DNA of 64,000 nt from an uncultured Pelagibacteraceae bacterium (GCA_902578265.1 CACHCA010000006.1:1-64000), one strand, 5' to 3'; counted from the first letter of the stretch, positions 49,468-59,732 are shown. Numbers and translations are program-made. Notes: generated by a model from the sequence alone, not told the origin.

Positions 49468-50939
49468 GTAAAAAAGATACAGAATATTTGATCAATCGAA
49501 AAGATAATCAGTATGAGGTTGTAATTGGTTTAGAAGTTCATGCTCAAGTTTTATCTGAGTCTAAATTATTTTCTACTTCAGCAACCAAATTTGGGGCAGA
49601 ACCTAATACGCAGGTTAGTTTAGTTGATGCTGCATTTCCAGGAATGTTACCAGTAATAAATGAATTTTGTGTTAAACAAGCAATTAAAACCGGTATTGGA
49701 CTTAATGCAAAAATTAATAAACGTTCAGTATTTGACAGAAAAAATTATTTTTATGCTGATTTACCTCAAGGATATCAAATTTCACAATTTAAAGATCCAA
49801 TAGTAGGTGAGGGTAAAGTTATTTTGGATATGCCTAATGGCCAAAAAGAAGTTGGTATAGAGAGATTACATCTAGAACAAGACGCTGGAAAAAGTATTCA
49901 TGATCTTGACCCACAAAATACTTTTGTAGATTTAAATAGATCAGGAGTAGCTTTAATGGAAATAGTGAGCAAACCTGATCTAAGATCCCCAGATGAGGTT
50001 AATGCTTACATTAAAAAATTACGATCTATAATGAGATACTTGGGAACTTGTGATGGAAATATGCAAGAGGGCTCTTTAAGAGCTGATGTGAACGTTTCTG
50101 TAAGACCAAAAGGCTCAAAGGAATTCGGTACTCGATGTGAAATTAAAAATGTTAATTCAATTAAGTTTATGCAAATGGCGATAGAATATGAGGCTAATAG
50201 GCAAGTTGATTTAATAGAAGAGGGCAAAACTATTGATCAAGAAACAAGGCTTTTTGATACGAAGAAAAATGAGACAAGGTCAATGAGATCAAAAGAAGAC
50301 GCTCATGACTATAGATATTTTCCGGACCCTGATTTATTACCTTTGGATGTTTCGGAAAAATTTATTGAAGAACTTAAAAATGATATTCCAGAACTTCCAG
50401 ATGATAAAAAGAAAAGATTTATTGAAGAGTTTAAATTATCTTCTTATGAAGCCAATATTTTAGTGTCTGATATTGATACTGCAAAATACTTTGAAGAGGT
50501 TGTTGCTAAAATGGGTAAAAATAAAGATATAAAGTTGGCAGTCAATTGGATCACAGGAGAACTATTTGCTGTTTTAAATAGCAAAGGTCTAGAAATTTCT
50601 CAAAGTCCAGTAAGTGCTAAGAATTTTGCTATTTTGATAAATCTTATTAAGAATGGAACTATCTCAGGAAAGATAGCAAAAACTGTTTTTGAATTGATGA
50701 TAGATGGAGATAAAGATCCACAAAAAATTGTTGAGGAAAAAGGATTAAAACAACAAAGTGATCCAAAAGCTTTAGAGGCTTTAATTGATAAAATTATAAA
50801 TGACAACAGAGAAAAAGCTATTGAATATAAACAAGGTAAAGAAAAATTATTTGGTTTTTTTGTTGGTCAAGCAATGAAGGCATCAGGTGGAAAAGCTAAC
50901 CCTCAATTAATAAATGAGATCCTAAAGAAAAAATTATAA
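49464..50939 (+). CDS. gatB: Asp/Glu-tRNA amidotransferase subunit B
   Basis: Binds misacylated tRNA and activates Glu/Asp with ATP. About 491 residues from ATG 49464 (in ATGA overlap with gatA), rather than the upstream TTG at 49452. Contains [66 protein letters not shown], and the C-terminal YqeY-like domain ending [20 protein letters not shown]. Confidence 0.97.
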   Translation: MSKKDTEYLINRKDNQYEVVIGLEVHAQVLSESKLFSTSATKFGAEPNTQVSLVDAAFPGMLPVINEFCVKQAIKTGIGLNAKINKRSVFDRKNYFYADLPQGYQISQFKDPIVGEGKVILDMPNGQKEVGIERLHLEQDAGKSIHDLDPQNTFVDLNRSGVALMEIVSKPDLRSPDEVNAYIKKLRSIMRYLGTCDGNMQEGSLRADVNVSVRPKGSKEFGTRCEIKNVNSIKFMQMAIEYEANRQVDLIEEGKTIDQETRLFDTKKNETRSMRSKEDAHDYRYFPDPDLLPLDVSEKFIEELKNDIPELPDDKKKRFIEEFKLSSYEANILVSDIDTAKYFEEVVAKMGKNKDIKLAVNWITGELFAVLNSKGLEISQSPVSAKNFAILINLIKNGTISGKIAKTVFELMIDGDKDPQKIVEEKGLKQQSDPKALEALIDKIINDNREKAIEYKQGKEKLFGFFVGQAMKASGGKANPQLINEILKKKL

Positions 50940-50943
50940 GGTT

Positions 50944-51594
50944 ATGGGTTCAGACCTTAATATCACAAAACATTTACAAGATTATATTCTAAAGAATGGT
51001 TTGAAATTACATCCAATTCAAAAAGAAATAATAGATTACAACCTATCACTTGGTGATTCAAAAAGAATGCAAATATCTATTTCTCAATGTCAATTTCTAC
51101 ATCTGATTATAAAAGTTTCTAAAATTAAAAAAGTCCTAGAGATAGGAACTTTTACAGGTTTAAGTACATTATCTATGGCATTAGCCTTACCAGATGGAGG
51201 CAGTATAATTGCATTAGATAAAAATGCGGAAACAACTAAAGTTGCACAAAGCTTTTTTAAAAAGGCTAATCAAGATCATAAGATTAAAACAATGATTAAA
51301 CCAGCATTAGAAACTTTAATGAGTATAAGAAATGAAAAATTTGACTTAGTTTTTATTGATGCAGATAAAATGAATTATAAAAAATATTATGAAATTTCTT
51401 TAGATTTATTGAATAAAGAGGGTTTAGTGATAATCGATAATGTATTATGGCATGGGGAAGTTGTTAACAAAGATATAAATGACAAAATTACAAAAAGTAT
51501 TAGAGATTTGAATGATTTTATCTCTAAGGATACAAGGATTGAAAAGGTCATGGTGCCTTTTGGTGATGGAATGACTGTTTGTAGGAAGATTTAA
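50944..51594 (+). CDS. SAM-dependent O-methyltransferase
   Basis: 216 residues of the class I COMT/CCoAMT-like family. VLEIGTFTGLSTLSMALALPDGGSIIALDKN is the SAM-binding motif, and DLVFIDADKMNYKKYY and IDNVLWHGEVVN give the metal-binding Asp/Asp-Asn typical of the family. Small-molecule substrate unknown. Starts 4 nt after gatB and its stop overlaps trhO by one base. Confidence 0.85.
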   Translation: MGSDLNITKHLQDYILKNGLKLHPIQKEIIDYNLSLGDSKRMQISISQCQFLHLIIKVSKIKKVLEIGTFTGLSTLSMALALPDGGSIIALDKNAETTKVAQSFFKKANQDHKIKTMIKPALETLMSIRNEKFDLVFIDADKMNYKKYYEISLDLLNKEGLVIIDNVLWHGEVVNKDINDKITKSIRDLNDFISKDTRIEKVMVPFGDGMTVCRKI

Positions 51595-52502
51595 TGTTCA
51601 CTGTATTTGGTTTTTATAAATTTCAAAAAATAAATGATTTAAAAAAAAATCAAAAGATATTGAGTAATCTTTTAAATAATAAAGATATAAATGGATCAAT
51701 TATCATTTCTAAAGAGGGTTTAAATGGATCTATTTCTGGAATGAATAAAGATATTAAGACCACAATTATTAGATTAAAAAAAATTTTGAATATTAAAGAA
51801 TTTGATAGTGTCAATAATTCAATAAGTAAATTTAAACCTTTTCATAAACCTAAAGTGAAAATTAAAAGAGAAGTTGTTCCAATGGACCTTAAAATGTCGA
51901 ATAGGATCACAAAAAAGAATACTCATATTGATCCAACAAAATGGAATAAATTAATTAAAAAAAAAGAAACTCTTTTATTAGATGCAAGAAAACCTTTTGA
52001 ACATAAAGTTGGTTCTTTTAAAAAATCAGTAAATCCAAATATAAGTAACTTTAGAGATTTCCCGAAATACTTAAAAAAGTTAAAAAAAGATCAGCCAATA
52101 GCAATGTTTTGCACTGGTGGAATTAGGTGTGAAAAAGCCTCTGTATTTTTAGAAAAAAAAGGTTTTAAAAATATTTATCAATTAAAAGGAGGAATTCTAA
52201 ATTACTTAAAAAAAATTAAACCAAAAAAAAGTTTATGGAAAGGCGAGTGTTTTGTATTCGATAACAGAGTAAGTTTAAAACACGGATTAGCACAAGGAAC
52301 CTATTCAATTTGTGGTGGATGTAGACAACCAATCTCGATTAAAGATAAAAAATCTAAAAAATATGAGGAGGGTGTAACTTGTCCTAATTGTTTTGATAAA
52401 CTCTCAAAAAACCAAAAATCTCGTTTTAGAATGAGACAAAGTCAGATATACAAGGCAAAGCTATCAGGAAAAAAATATAATTTTCAAAAAGAATTTAACT
52501 AA
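51594..52502 (+). CDS. trhO: tRNA uridine(34) hydroxylase TrhO (rhodanese-like)
   Basis: 302 residues of the UPF0176/YceA family. TrhO makes 5-hydroxyuridine at tRNA position 34. N-terminal acylphosphatase-like domain (about 1-95; ISKEGLNGSISG), central rhodanese domain with LLDARKPFEHKVGSF and the Cys173 motif FCTGGIRCEKA, then a Cys-rich tail (CGGCRQP, CPNCF) that could bind zinc. Lys/Asn-rich like its neighbours. Confidence 0.9.
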   Translation: MFTVFGFYKFQKINDLKKNQKILSNLLNNKDINGSIIISKEGLNGSISGMNKDIKTTIIRLKKILNIKEFDSVNNSISKFKPFHKPKVKIKREVVPMDLKMSNRITKKNTHIDPTKWNKLIKKKETLLLDARKPFEHKVGSFKKSVNPNISNFRDFPKYLKKLKKDQPIAMFCTGGIRCEKASVFLEKKGFKNIYQLKGGILNYLKKIKPKKSLWKGECFVFDNRVSLKHGLAQGTYSICGGCRQPISIKDKKSKKYEEGVTCPNCFDKLSKNQKSRFRMRQSQIYKAKLSGKKYNFQKEFN

Positions 52503-52510
52503 GGATTTAT

Positions 52511-53881
52511 TTGTCACAATCTTTCAAATTAACTAAAGATCCAATATGGTTTTTATTGAGAAAAGTTACTATTCCAGCAAGTGTTGGTTCATTATTTCAA
52601 ACCTTTTACAATCTAGTAGACACATGGTTCGCAGGAAGAATATCTGCTGAAGCAATAGCAGCGATCGCAAAATCTTTTCCAATTTATTTTACTATTATTG
52701 CAATAGGTGTTGGATTAACTGCTGGAACTAATACTTTAATTGGAAATAATATAGGGGCTAATAATAAAAAGAAGGCGTCATTATTTGTTGCTCAATCAAT
52801 TATTTTTGCAATCTTTTTATCCATACTAGTTACTTTTTTTGGTTTGAATGTTTCAGATTTTTTACTTTCTCTCATGGGATCAGACCAAGAGGCAATTATA
52901 TTAACTAGAAAATATCTAGATGTAATTTTCTATGGAACTATAATTGTTTTGATACAAATTTCCTTAAATGGAACTCTAAATGCGCAAGGGGATACAAAAA
53001 GTTACAGAAACGTTTTAATTTTTAGTTTCTTTTTAAATATTATTCTAAATCCATTATTTATTTTTGGTTATGGTTTTATTCCAGCATTTGGTATAGCTGG
53101 ACTTGCAATAGCTACTGTAGTGGCTCAGTTTGTTGGTCTTTTGTATTTAGCATATAAAGTTTATTGTTGTGAATTAAAGAAATATCTTAAGCCTGAGTGT
53201 TTTATTCCAAAATTTGATCTTCTTGGAGAACTCTTGTATCAGACGATACCTGTGATGTTTAGCATGTTGTTGATTGGTGTTGGTTTGTTCAACATCCTTT
53301 ACTTCATTGGTCAATTTGGAGATTTAGCTACTGCTGGTTATGGTGCTGCTTTAAGAATTGAACAAGTCTTTCTACTTCCTGTAATTGGATTAAATACAGC
53401 GGTACTATCAATTGGGGGACAAAATTTTGGTGCAAAAAATTATGATAGATTGAGAGAATTATATAGAAAAGCTTTAATGTTTGGATCATCTTTTATGATA
53501 TGTGCAGGAATAATAATATTTTTAGGTGCAGAGTTTTTAGTTTCATTATTTACTGATAACCAAGAGGCAATAAAGCATGGTGCGATATATCTAAAAGTTG
53601 CTGCATTAATTGGCCCAATTTATCCTGTTTTTTTTATCACCACTGCAGTATTCCAAGCAGTGAAAAAACCATTGTACAGTCTTTATCTAAGTATTCTTAG
53701 ATTAACAGCTCTTCCATTTTTAAGTTTATGGTATGTAATTAATATTAAAGGAGGAGATTATGAGGATATTTTTTATACGATTTTAGTAACAAATTGGTTT
53801 ATGGGAATTGCAGTTCTAATATTTATTGGGTATTTTTTGAATAATGTTTTCAAACAAAATAAAAGTCTTTTTACTTACTAG
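52511..53881 (+). CDS. MATE-family multidrug/sodium efflux transporter
   Basis: 456 residues with about 12 transmembrane helices in two homologous halves. LRKVTIPASVGSLFQTFYNLVDTWFAGRIS and the mirrored LLYQTIPVMFSMLLIGVGLFNILYFIGQFG are typical of MATE antiporters. The start is TTG 52511, chosen because AAGGA (52501-52505) lies at proper spacing; no in-frame ATG fits better. Exports an unknown compound in exchange for Na+ or H+. Its 3' end overlaps the nuclease gene by 38 nt. Confidence 0.87.
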   Translation: MSQSFKLTKDPIWFLLRKVTIPASVGSLFQTFYNLVDTWFAGRISAEAIAAIAKSFPIYFTIIAIGVGLTAGTNTLIGNNIGANNKKKASLFVAQSIIFAIFLSILVTFFGLNVSDFLLSLMGSDQEAIILTRKYLDVIFYGTIIVLIQISLNGTLNAQGDTKSYRNVLIFSFFLNIILNPLFIFGYGFIPAFGIAGLAIATVVAQFVGLLYLAYKVYCCELKKYLKPECFIPKFDLLGELLYQTIPVMFSMLLIGVGLFNILYFIGQFGDLATAGYGAALRIEQVFLLPVIGLNTAVLSIGGQNFGAKNYDRLRELYRKALMFGSSFMICAGIIIFLGAEFLVSLFTDNQEAIKHGAIYLKVAALIGPIYPVFFITTAVFQAVKKPLYSLYLSILRLTALPFLSLWYVINIKGGDYEDIFYTILVTNWFMGIAVLIFIGYFLNNVFKQNKSLFTY

Positions 53882-54323
53882 TATTTGTCTAATATTTTTC
53901 TTTGTCACATACCTTGATGTAAAATCTAGTGAAATAAAGGTTATAGACGGAGATACCATTCATTTAAAAAACGAAAAAATTCGTTTTAGTGGTATTGACA
54001 CTCCTGAAATTAAACAAATTTGTAATAAGAATAATGAGGTTATCAAATGTGGAGTTCAAGCAAAACAATTACTTATTAATAAGATAGGTAAAAACAAAGT
54101 AAGATGTGTCAAGGAGGGTGTAGATAGATATAAGAGAATTTTAGCTGAATGTTTTGTAAATAATCAAAGTCTATCTAAGTATCTTGTTCGAGAGGGTTAT
54201 GCTTTTGCTTACAGGAAATATTCAACAAAATACATTCCAGATGAGGATTATGCCAAAAAAAATAAAAAAGGTATGTGGGCAATGACTTTTGAGTATCCTT
54301 GGGACTATAGAAGAAAAAATTAA
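53844..54323 (+). CDS. Secreted staphylococcal-type (thermonuclease-like) nuclease
   Basis: 159 residues with a hydrophobic signal peptide (residues 5 to about 29), so exported. SNase fold: KVIDGDTI (Asp35, Asp37), Arg47 in IRFSG, IDTPE (Asp52, Glu55) and DRYKR (Arg98) supply the Ca-binding and catalytic residues in order. Expected to cleave DNA/RNA in the periplasm or outside. Starts inside the MATE gene (38-nt overlap) and overlaps the convergent permease by 4 nt. Confidence 0.85.
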   Translation: MFSNKIKVFLLTSICLIFFFVTYLDVKSSEIKVIDGDTIHLKNEKIRFSGIDTPEIKQICNKNNEVIKCGVQAKQLLINKIGKNKVRCVKEGVDRYKRILAECFVNNQSLSKYLVREGYAFAYRKYSTKYIPDEDYAKKNKKGMWAMTFEYPWDYRRKN

Positions 54324-55051
54324 TCTTTTTGTAATTTTTTTTCTAATTTTCTAACAAGATAAGAAACAATTAATATCAAGACTAAATATTCTAGAATTAG
54401 AAATGTATATATTTCAAGTGGCCGATAAGTCGTCACAACCAATTCGTTTGCTTTTCTAGTCAGATCTCCAATACCAATTATCGATACAAGAGAGGACATT
54501 TTAAGCACATATACAAATTGATTACCAATAGCTGGTAAAATATTCTTTATTGCTTGAGGTAGAATTACTAATCTTAATTTTCTAAAAAAACTTAATCCTA
54601 AAGAGCTTCCAGCTTCCCATTGTGATTTTTTTATTGAATTAATTCCTGCTCTAAATATTTCTGCTTGGAAAGCACTTTCGCTAATTGATAGCGCTATGAT
54701 ACCAGAAACGAATGGGCTAAAACTTATACCCGTCATGATTGGAAGACCATAATAAATCCATAAAATTAAAACTAGCAAAGGAATTGCTCTTACAATTTCA
54801 ACATAGCCAATATTAAGGTAGGTTAAGAATTTACTTTTAGCCAGTGATGGAATAGCGACTAAAAGGCCAAGAATAATAGAAATAATGATTGAGACTAAAC
54901 TAATATAAATAGTAGTTGTTAAACCACTTAATAAAAACTTTAGATTAGTTAACCCCTCAATGTTGTTTGGTGATAAGATTAACCAGTTTAATTCACTTTT
55001 TCCACATGAGGTTAATGGGAAAATTAAAATTAATAAAAGTAGATTTTTCAC
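54320..55051 (-). CDS. Amino-acid-type ABC transporter permease (HisM family)
   Basis: 243 residues; one inner-membrane subunit of a polar amino acid uptake system. From about residue 40 it follows the HisM/GlnP plan (GLTTTIYISLVSIIISIILG) with the EAA loop EAGSSLGLSFFRKLRLVILPQAIKNILPAIGNQF. Unusually the first 17 residues look like a lipoprotein signal ending LTSC. It follows the solute-binding gene by 40 nt, but no ATP-binding subunit gene is nearby. Confidence 0.85.
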   Translation of the reverse strand: MKNLLLLILIFPLTSCGKSELNWLILSPNNIEGLTNLKFLLSGLTTTIYISLVSIIISIILGLLVAIPSLAKSKFLTYLNIGYVEIVRAIPLLVLILWIYYGLPIMTGISFSPFVSGIIALSISESAFQAEIFRAGINSIKKSQWEAGSSLGLSFFRKLRLVILPQAIKNILPAIGNQFVYVLKMSSLVSIIGIGDLTRKANELVVTTYRPLEIYTFLILEYLVLILIVSYLVRKLEKKLQKD

Positions 55052-55091
55052 TCCTTAACTTATAAAGAATAAAAAATTAATTACTAATTTT

Positions 55092-55859
55092 TTATAAGCT
55101 CTTTAAATTATATTTAGCTAATAACTCGGTAAAGAAGCCTGAAGATTTTTTGTCTTTAATCCATTTATTGACATAATCATTCCACTTAGTATCACCTTTT
55201 GGTACCATCATTGCTAAAAATGCTGGATTTTTTCCACCATCTGGGACGATTGCTAACTGAGGATATTTAATGACCAATTTATTTGCCTCTGTTGAACTTG
55301 TAATATTACCATCAGCTCTACCTGCCAAGACTTCTTGGAAATCTCTTGCTGGTGCTTCAATTGAGTTTAATTTTGATTTTGGGAAAAATTCTTTTGCCTT
55401 TTCCTCTTGAGAAGTACCAAGAGTAGTTGCGATTGTTACATTTGAATTATTAAGTGAGTCCCAAGTTGGAAATTTTTTTAAGTTCTTTTTGAGAACAAGT
55501 GGCACAGTAGCATATTTGTAATAGGTATCGGTAAAACCAGCTACTTCAGCTCTCTTTGGCGTTTTAGTAACACTAGTTGAGATATCATATCTTGCAGATG
55601 TTATTCCTGAAACAATAGTTTTCCATTCTGCAGGTACAAACTCAATTTTTACACCCATATCTTTAGCTAATTGATTCATTACATCGATATCGAAACCTTT
55701 ATATTTGTTGGTTGCAGGATCTTTGACTGTCATAGGATCCCAATCTCCAGTAGTACCAACTTTAAGTACTCCAGAAGACAAAATTTTATCTAGATTAGAC
55801 TCTGCGTTAAGTGAGAAGGGTAAAAGAGCAAATAATGCTACTAAAAGTAATTTTTTCAT
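55092..55859 (-). CDS. Periplasmic amino-acid-type solute-binding protein (SBP_bac_3 family)
   Basis: 255 residues; signal peptide 1-19 (ending LNA). LRVGT-like start ([15 protein letters not shown]), [32 protein letters not shown] and the [15 protein letters not shown] hinge are typical of family 3 binding proteins. Sequence style also resembles periplasmic cyclohexadienyl dehydratase (PheC), a relative that became an enzyme. The adjacent permease favours transport. Ligand unknown. It lies 34 nt after soxG on the same strand and might be cotranscribed. Confidence 0.83.
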   Translation of the reverse strand: MKKLLLVALFALLPFSLNAESNLDKILSSGVLKVGTTGDWDPMTVKDPATNKYKGFDIDVMNQLAKDMGVKIEFVPAEWKTIVSGITSARYDISTSVTKTPKRAEVAGFTDTYYKYATVPLVLKKNLKKFPTWDSLNNSNVTIATTLGTSQEEKAKEFFPKSKLNSIEAPARDFQEVLAGRADGNITSSTEANKLVIKYPQLAIVPDGGKNPAFLAMMVPKGDTKWNDYVNKWIKDKKSSGFFTELLAKYNLKSL

Positions 55860-55893
55860 ATTTTTATTTAACTTATTTGAGATCTAAATGTGA

Positions 55894-56457
55894 CTATAAT
55901 CTTGACGCACTATCATTTATCCATGCGAATAAATGCTCAGAAAATGAGCGTCTAACAAACAAATTAACTTCATTTTTATTTTGATTATGAATGATTACAT
56001 CTATTTTTGTGAGAATTGTTTGGGTCACTGAGCCAATTTTACCCTTAAAATCATTAAAATTAAAAGGAGAGCCTGTTTGAAACAAATCATATATCTTATC
56101 CCCTTTGAGATTAATCCTCACGAATTGATCTGTGACATCCACCACAGCTCCTAAATTTAATTTAGATATGTTTTTATTCAAAAGTGTTTCAGTTTCATAG
56201 GAATTTGTATTTTCTTTAACAACGCCATTTGAAAAAATCATCCATTCATCAGGACTCAACCATAGAGCAGTCAATTTTTCACTTTGAGTGGAAGTATTTG
56301 CTTTTGTAGGCAAAACCATATTTAAAGATTTACCAATAGCTGATAAAAATTCTCTTTTTTTACCTCTTACTATCAATTTCATAACAGGTTTAACCTCGTT
56401 TATTTGTAAACCTTGATATGATTTTTCCTCTTTAATTGTATGATTATAATTTAACAT
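55894..56457 (-). CDS. soxG: Sarcosine oxidase gamma subunit
   Basis: 187 residues; the small structural subunit of the heterotetrameric oxidase, of GcvT-like fold. WLSPDEWMIFSNG and VDVTDQFVRINLKGDKIYDLFQTGSPFNF fit the family. ATG 56457 overlaps the end of soxA by 14 nt. Last gene of the soxBDAG operon. Confidence 0.88.
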   Translation of the reverse strand: MLNYNHTIKEEKSYQGLQINEVKPVMKLIVRGKKREFLSAIGKSLNMVLPTKANTSTQSEKLTALWLSPDEWMIFSNGVVKENTNSYETETLLNKNISKLNLGAVVDVTDQFVRINLKGDKIYDLFQTGSPFNFNDFKGKIGSVTQTILTKIDVIIHNQNKNEVNLFVRRSFSEHLFAWINDSASRL

Positions 56458-59455
56458 TTAATCTTTCACCTTCTTTATCTAAAAAAACTGGATCAGCTAC
56501 AGTCACATTAATATTCTTATTTTCCATTGGTATGATCAATTTTTGCCCCAACATGTTTTTTCCACCTTTTACAACACCTAATGCAATCGACTTTTTTAAA
56601 TTTGGGCTGTAATAACTTGAGGTTACATGGCCAAGCATTTCAATAGGTGATTTTTTTATATCAGCAACTATCTGTGCGCCTTCTTCCAAAACTTCCTCAG
56701 GATTTTCTGTCAATAAACCAACTAATTGTTTTCTATCTTCTCTAATAGTATCAGATCTATATAATGATCTTTTTCCAATAAAATCATATTTCTTTTTACT
56801 TACTATCCAATCCATTTGTAAATCAATTGGTGTTAGTGTTGCATCAGTGTCTTGACCAACTATTATAAAACCTTTTTCTGCTCTTAATAAGTGCATCGTT
56901 TCAGTTCCATAAGGTGTAATATTAAAATCTTTACCTGCTTCCATACATTTTTCCCAAACAGATTTACCAAAATTTGCTTGGATATTAATTTCATAACTAT
57001 GTTCTCCAGTGAAACTGATCCTCATCACTCTACATTTAATATTATCTATTTTTGCATTTTTGAATGACATATGTGGAAACTTTTCATCAGAAAGATCTAA
57101 ATCAGGAATAACTTTTGAAACGATTTTTTTACTGTTAGGCCCACACACACTTATTGTAGCATAATGATCAGTTACAGATGATAAATAGACATCTAATTCA
57201 GGCCATTCTGTCTGAAGATAGTCTTCAAGTTTTCCCAATACGATTGCCGCACCACCAGTAGTAGTGGTCATAATGTAATGATTTTCACCTAGTCTAGTTG
57301 TGACGCCATCATCATAAACCATTCCATCTTCATTTAACATTAAACCATAACGACATTTACCCACTGCTAGTTTTGACCAAGCATTAGTATAAACACGATT
57401 TAAAAATTCCGATGCATCTGTACCCTGAATATCAATTTTTCCTAATGTAGATGCATCCAGAATACCTGCTGAGTCTCTAGCAGCTTTACTTTCTCTTTGT
57501 ACTGCTTGATGCATATTTTCATTATCCTTTGGATAGTACCAAGCTCTTTTCCATTGACCAACGTTTTCAAACTCAGCGTTGTTGGCAACATGCCAATCAT
57601 GTATCGGAGTACGTCTAAATATATCAAAAAATTCTCCTACATTTCTTCCAACAATAGTTCCAAAAGTAAGGGGTGTATAAGGAGGTCTAAAAGTTGTAGT
57701 TCCGTGTTCACCCATTTTACTTCCCGCTGTTTCTGAGATAATTCCAAGAGCATGCATATTACCAAGTTTACCCTGATCAGTTCCCATACCAGTAGTAGTG
57801 TATCTTTTTACATGTTCTATAGATCTAAACCCTTCTCTTAGAGCTAATTTAATATCTTTTGCAGTTGCATCGTTTTGATAATCAACAAAAGACTTAGTTT
57901 TCCCTATGGATTTATCAGATGGTAATAACCAAATATTTCTCTTTGATTGATTTAAACCTGAGATAGTTTCAACAGTTTTGTATTCAGAATTATCAATATC
58001 AAGAAACTTTTTAATAGAAGATAAGGTGTTCCTTATTATTTCTTCTAAACCAAAGTCTCCATTACAAGATCCAACACTTATTTGATCTGAAGGATAAACA
58101 TTAGGTATAAATACTTGATCTTCTTCTCTAAATTTTAATTTACCTCCCGATTGTGTAAACAAGTGTACTGCTGGGGTCCAACCACCAGATACACCTAAAC
58201 AATCACAATTCAACTTTGTTTTGTCACCAATGACTGTTTGACCATCTTTTGAAAGTTTCATGATGGATATTTTATTAATTCTTCTATATCCGTAAGTATC
58301 AACGACAGTATAACCTTTATAAATTTCAATATTATTTTTCTCAACTTCGTATGAAATTTTAGAGTCAATCTGCTCTCTATTATCAATTATTGCATTAATC
58401 TTAATTCCTCTTTGAATTAAGCTCATGGCTGTTTCATATGCGGTATCGTTATTGGTAAAAAGAATATTATTTTCACCACAAGCCACACCATATAAATCAA
58501 TATATTTTTTAATTGCTGAAGATAACAGTATCCCTGGACGATCATTATTATCAAATATTAAAGGTCTTTCTATAGAGCCAGTTGCTGTGATTACTTTTTT
58601 AGCTCGAATTTTTAATAATCTTTGTCTTACTTTATTTTCTCTTTGATTAATCGGTAAATGATCAGTAAGATTTTCACGGGCCAATAAAAAGTTGTATCCA
58701 TGAAATGCTGCAACGCTAGTTCTTATTTTTATTTCTAAATTTTCTAATTTAGATATTTCGTTAATTTCTTTTTCTAACCATGAACTTGTTATTTGATTAT
58801 TAATCTTTGAAAATTCTGAGTTATCATAAATAGAAGATCCCCCCAAATAAGATTTTTCATCAACTAAAAGAGTCTTAAAACCATTTTTAGCTGCCATTTT
58901 AGCTGCCATTATTCCTGAAATACCTGCTCCGATAACTAAAACATCACAATGAATATATTTATGTTCATATATGTCTGGATCAGCTACTTTAGGTGATTTA
59001 CCTAAACCCGCAGATTTTCTAATAAAGTATTCATACTTTTCCCAGAAACTTGCAGGCCACATAAAAGTTTTATAATAAAAACCTGCAGGTAAGATAGGGG
59101 ATAATAGATTATTAATCCCTCCAATATCAAAATTAACGTTGGGCCAACAATTTTGACTAGATGCAACTAAACCTTCATAGATTTCAACCTCTGTAGCTCT
59201 TACATTTGGTTCAGTTCTTGAGGAATTATCATGCAATTGAATAATTGCATTGGGTTCTTCAGAACCTGATGTCATAATTCCTCGAGGTCTATGATATTTG
59301 AAACTTCGTCCAACAAGATGAATTCCATTAGCCAACAAAGCTGATGCTAGAGTATCACCTTTAAAACCAAAATATGTTTTGTTATTAAATTTAAAAGAAA
59401 CTCGATAAGTCTCATCGATAAATTTGCTTGTTTTAAATCTTAAATTATTAGACAT
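56444..59455 (-). CDS. soxA: Sarcosine oxidase alpha subunit
   Basis: 1003 residues. An N-terminal 2Fe-2S-ferredoxin-like domain (about 15-100; SFKYHRPRGIMTSGSEEPNA), an NAD-binding Rossmann motif GAGISG (176-181) in DVLVIGAGISGIMAAKMAAKNG, and a C-terminal folate-binding GcvT-type domain (about 640-1000; MHLLRAEKGFIIVGQDTDATLTPIDLQMDW). With soxB it oxidises sarcosine to glycine, passing the C1 unit to tetrahydrofolate. Starts 1 nt after soxD. Confidence 0.95.
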   Translation of the reverse strand: MSNNLRFKTSKFIDETYRVSFKFNNKTYFGFKGDTLASALLANGIHLVGRSFKYHRPRGIMTSGSEEPNAIIQLHDNSSRTEPNVRATEVEIYEGLVASSQNCWPNVNFDIGGINNLLSPILPAGFYYKTFMWPASFWEKYEYFIRKSAGLGKSPKVADPDIYEHKYIHCDVLVIGAGISGIMAAKMAAKNGFKTLLVDEKSYLGGSSIYDNSEFSKINNQITSSWLEKEINEISKLENLEIKIRTSVAAFHGYNFLLARENLTDHLPINQRENKVRQRLLKIRAKKVITATGSIERPLIFDNNDRPGILLSSAIKKYIDLYGVACGENNILFTNNDTAYETAMSLIQRGIKINAIIDNREQIDSKISYEVEKNNIEIYKGYTVVDTYGYRRINKISIMKLSKDGQTVIGDKTKLNCDCLGVSGGWTPAVHLFTQSGGKLKFREEDQVFIPNVYPSDQISVGSCNGDFGLEEIIRNTLSSIKKFLDIDNSEYKTVETISGLNQSKRNIWLLPSDKSIGKTKSFVDYQNDATAKDIKLALREGFRSIEHVKRYTTTGMGTDQGKLGNMHALGIISETAGSKMGEHGTTTFRPPYTPLTFGTIVGRNVGEFFDIFRRTPIHDWHVANNAEFENVGQWKRAWYYPKDNENMHQAVQRESKAARDSAGILDASTLGKIDIQGTDASEFLNRVYTNAWSKLAVGKCRYGLMLNEDGMVYDDGVTTRLGENHYIMTTTTGGAAIVLGKLEDYLQTEWPELDVYLSSVTDHYATISVCGPNSKKIVSKVIPDLDLSDEKFPHMSFKNAKIDNIKCRVMRISFTGEHSYEINIQANFGKSVWEKCMEAGKDFNITPYGTETMHLLRAEKGFIIVGQDTDATLTPIDLQMDWIVSKKKYDFIGKRSLYRSDTIREDRKQLVGLLTENPEEVLEEGAQIVADIKKSPIEMLGHVTSSYYSPNLKKSIALGVVKGGKNMLGQKLIIPMENKNINVTVADPVFLDKEGERLNVKL

Positions 59456-59456
59456 T

Positions 59457-59732
59457 CTATTTTACTGGTGGTTTTTCACCCATTTTGTATACAGCTTTTA
59501 TTTGGTCGTTTGATGTATCTCTAACCATATTGAACCATTTTCTACAACCATGAACATGGTTCCATCTTTCAAATTGAACTCCTTTTATGTTTTTTCTCAT
59601 GAACAAATATTCTGCCCATTCATCATCACTTAGTTCTGTAGGTTGTTTTGGCCTTACAATATGTGCTTCACCACCAGCTTTAAATTCGCTTTGTTCTCTC
59701 TCACCGCAAAAAGGACAATTAATTAAAAACAT
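59457..59732 (-). CDS. soxD: Sarcosine oxidase delta subunit
   Basis: 91 residues; small zinc subunit. Cys6, Cys9 (INCPFCGER), His59 and Cys63 (RWNHVHGCRKWF) are the zinc ligand positions known for this subunit. DEWAEYLFMRKNIKG and YKMGEKPP are typical. ATG overlaps the soxB stop (TAATG) by one base. Confidence 0.93.
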   Translation of the reverse strand: MFLINCPFCGEREQSEFKAGGEAHIVRPKQPTELSDDEWAEYLFMRKNIKGVQFERWNHVHGCRKWFNMVRDTSNDQIKAVYKMGEKPPVK

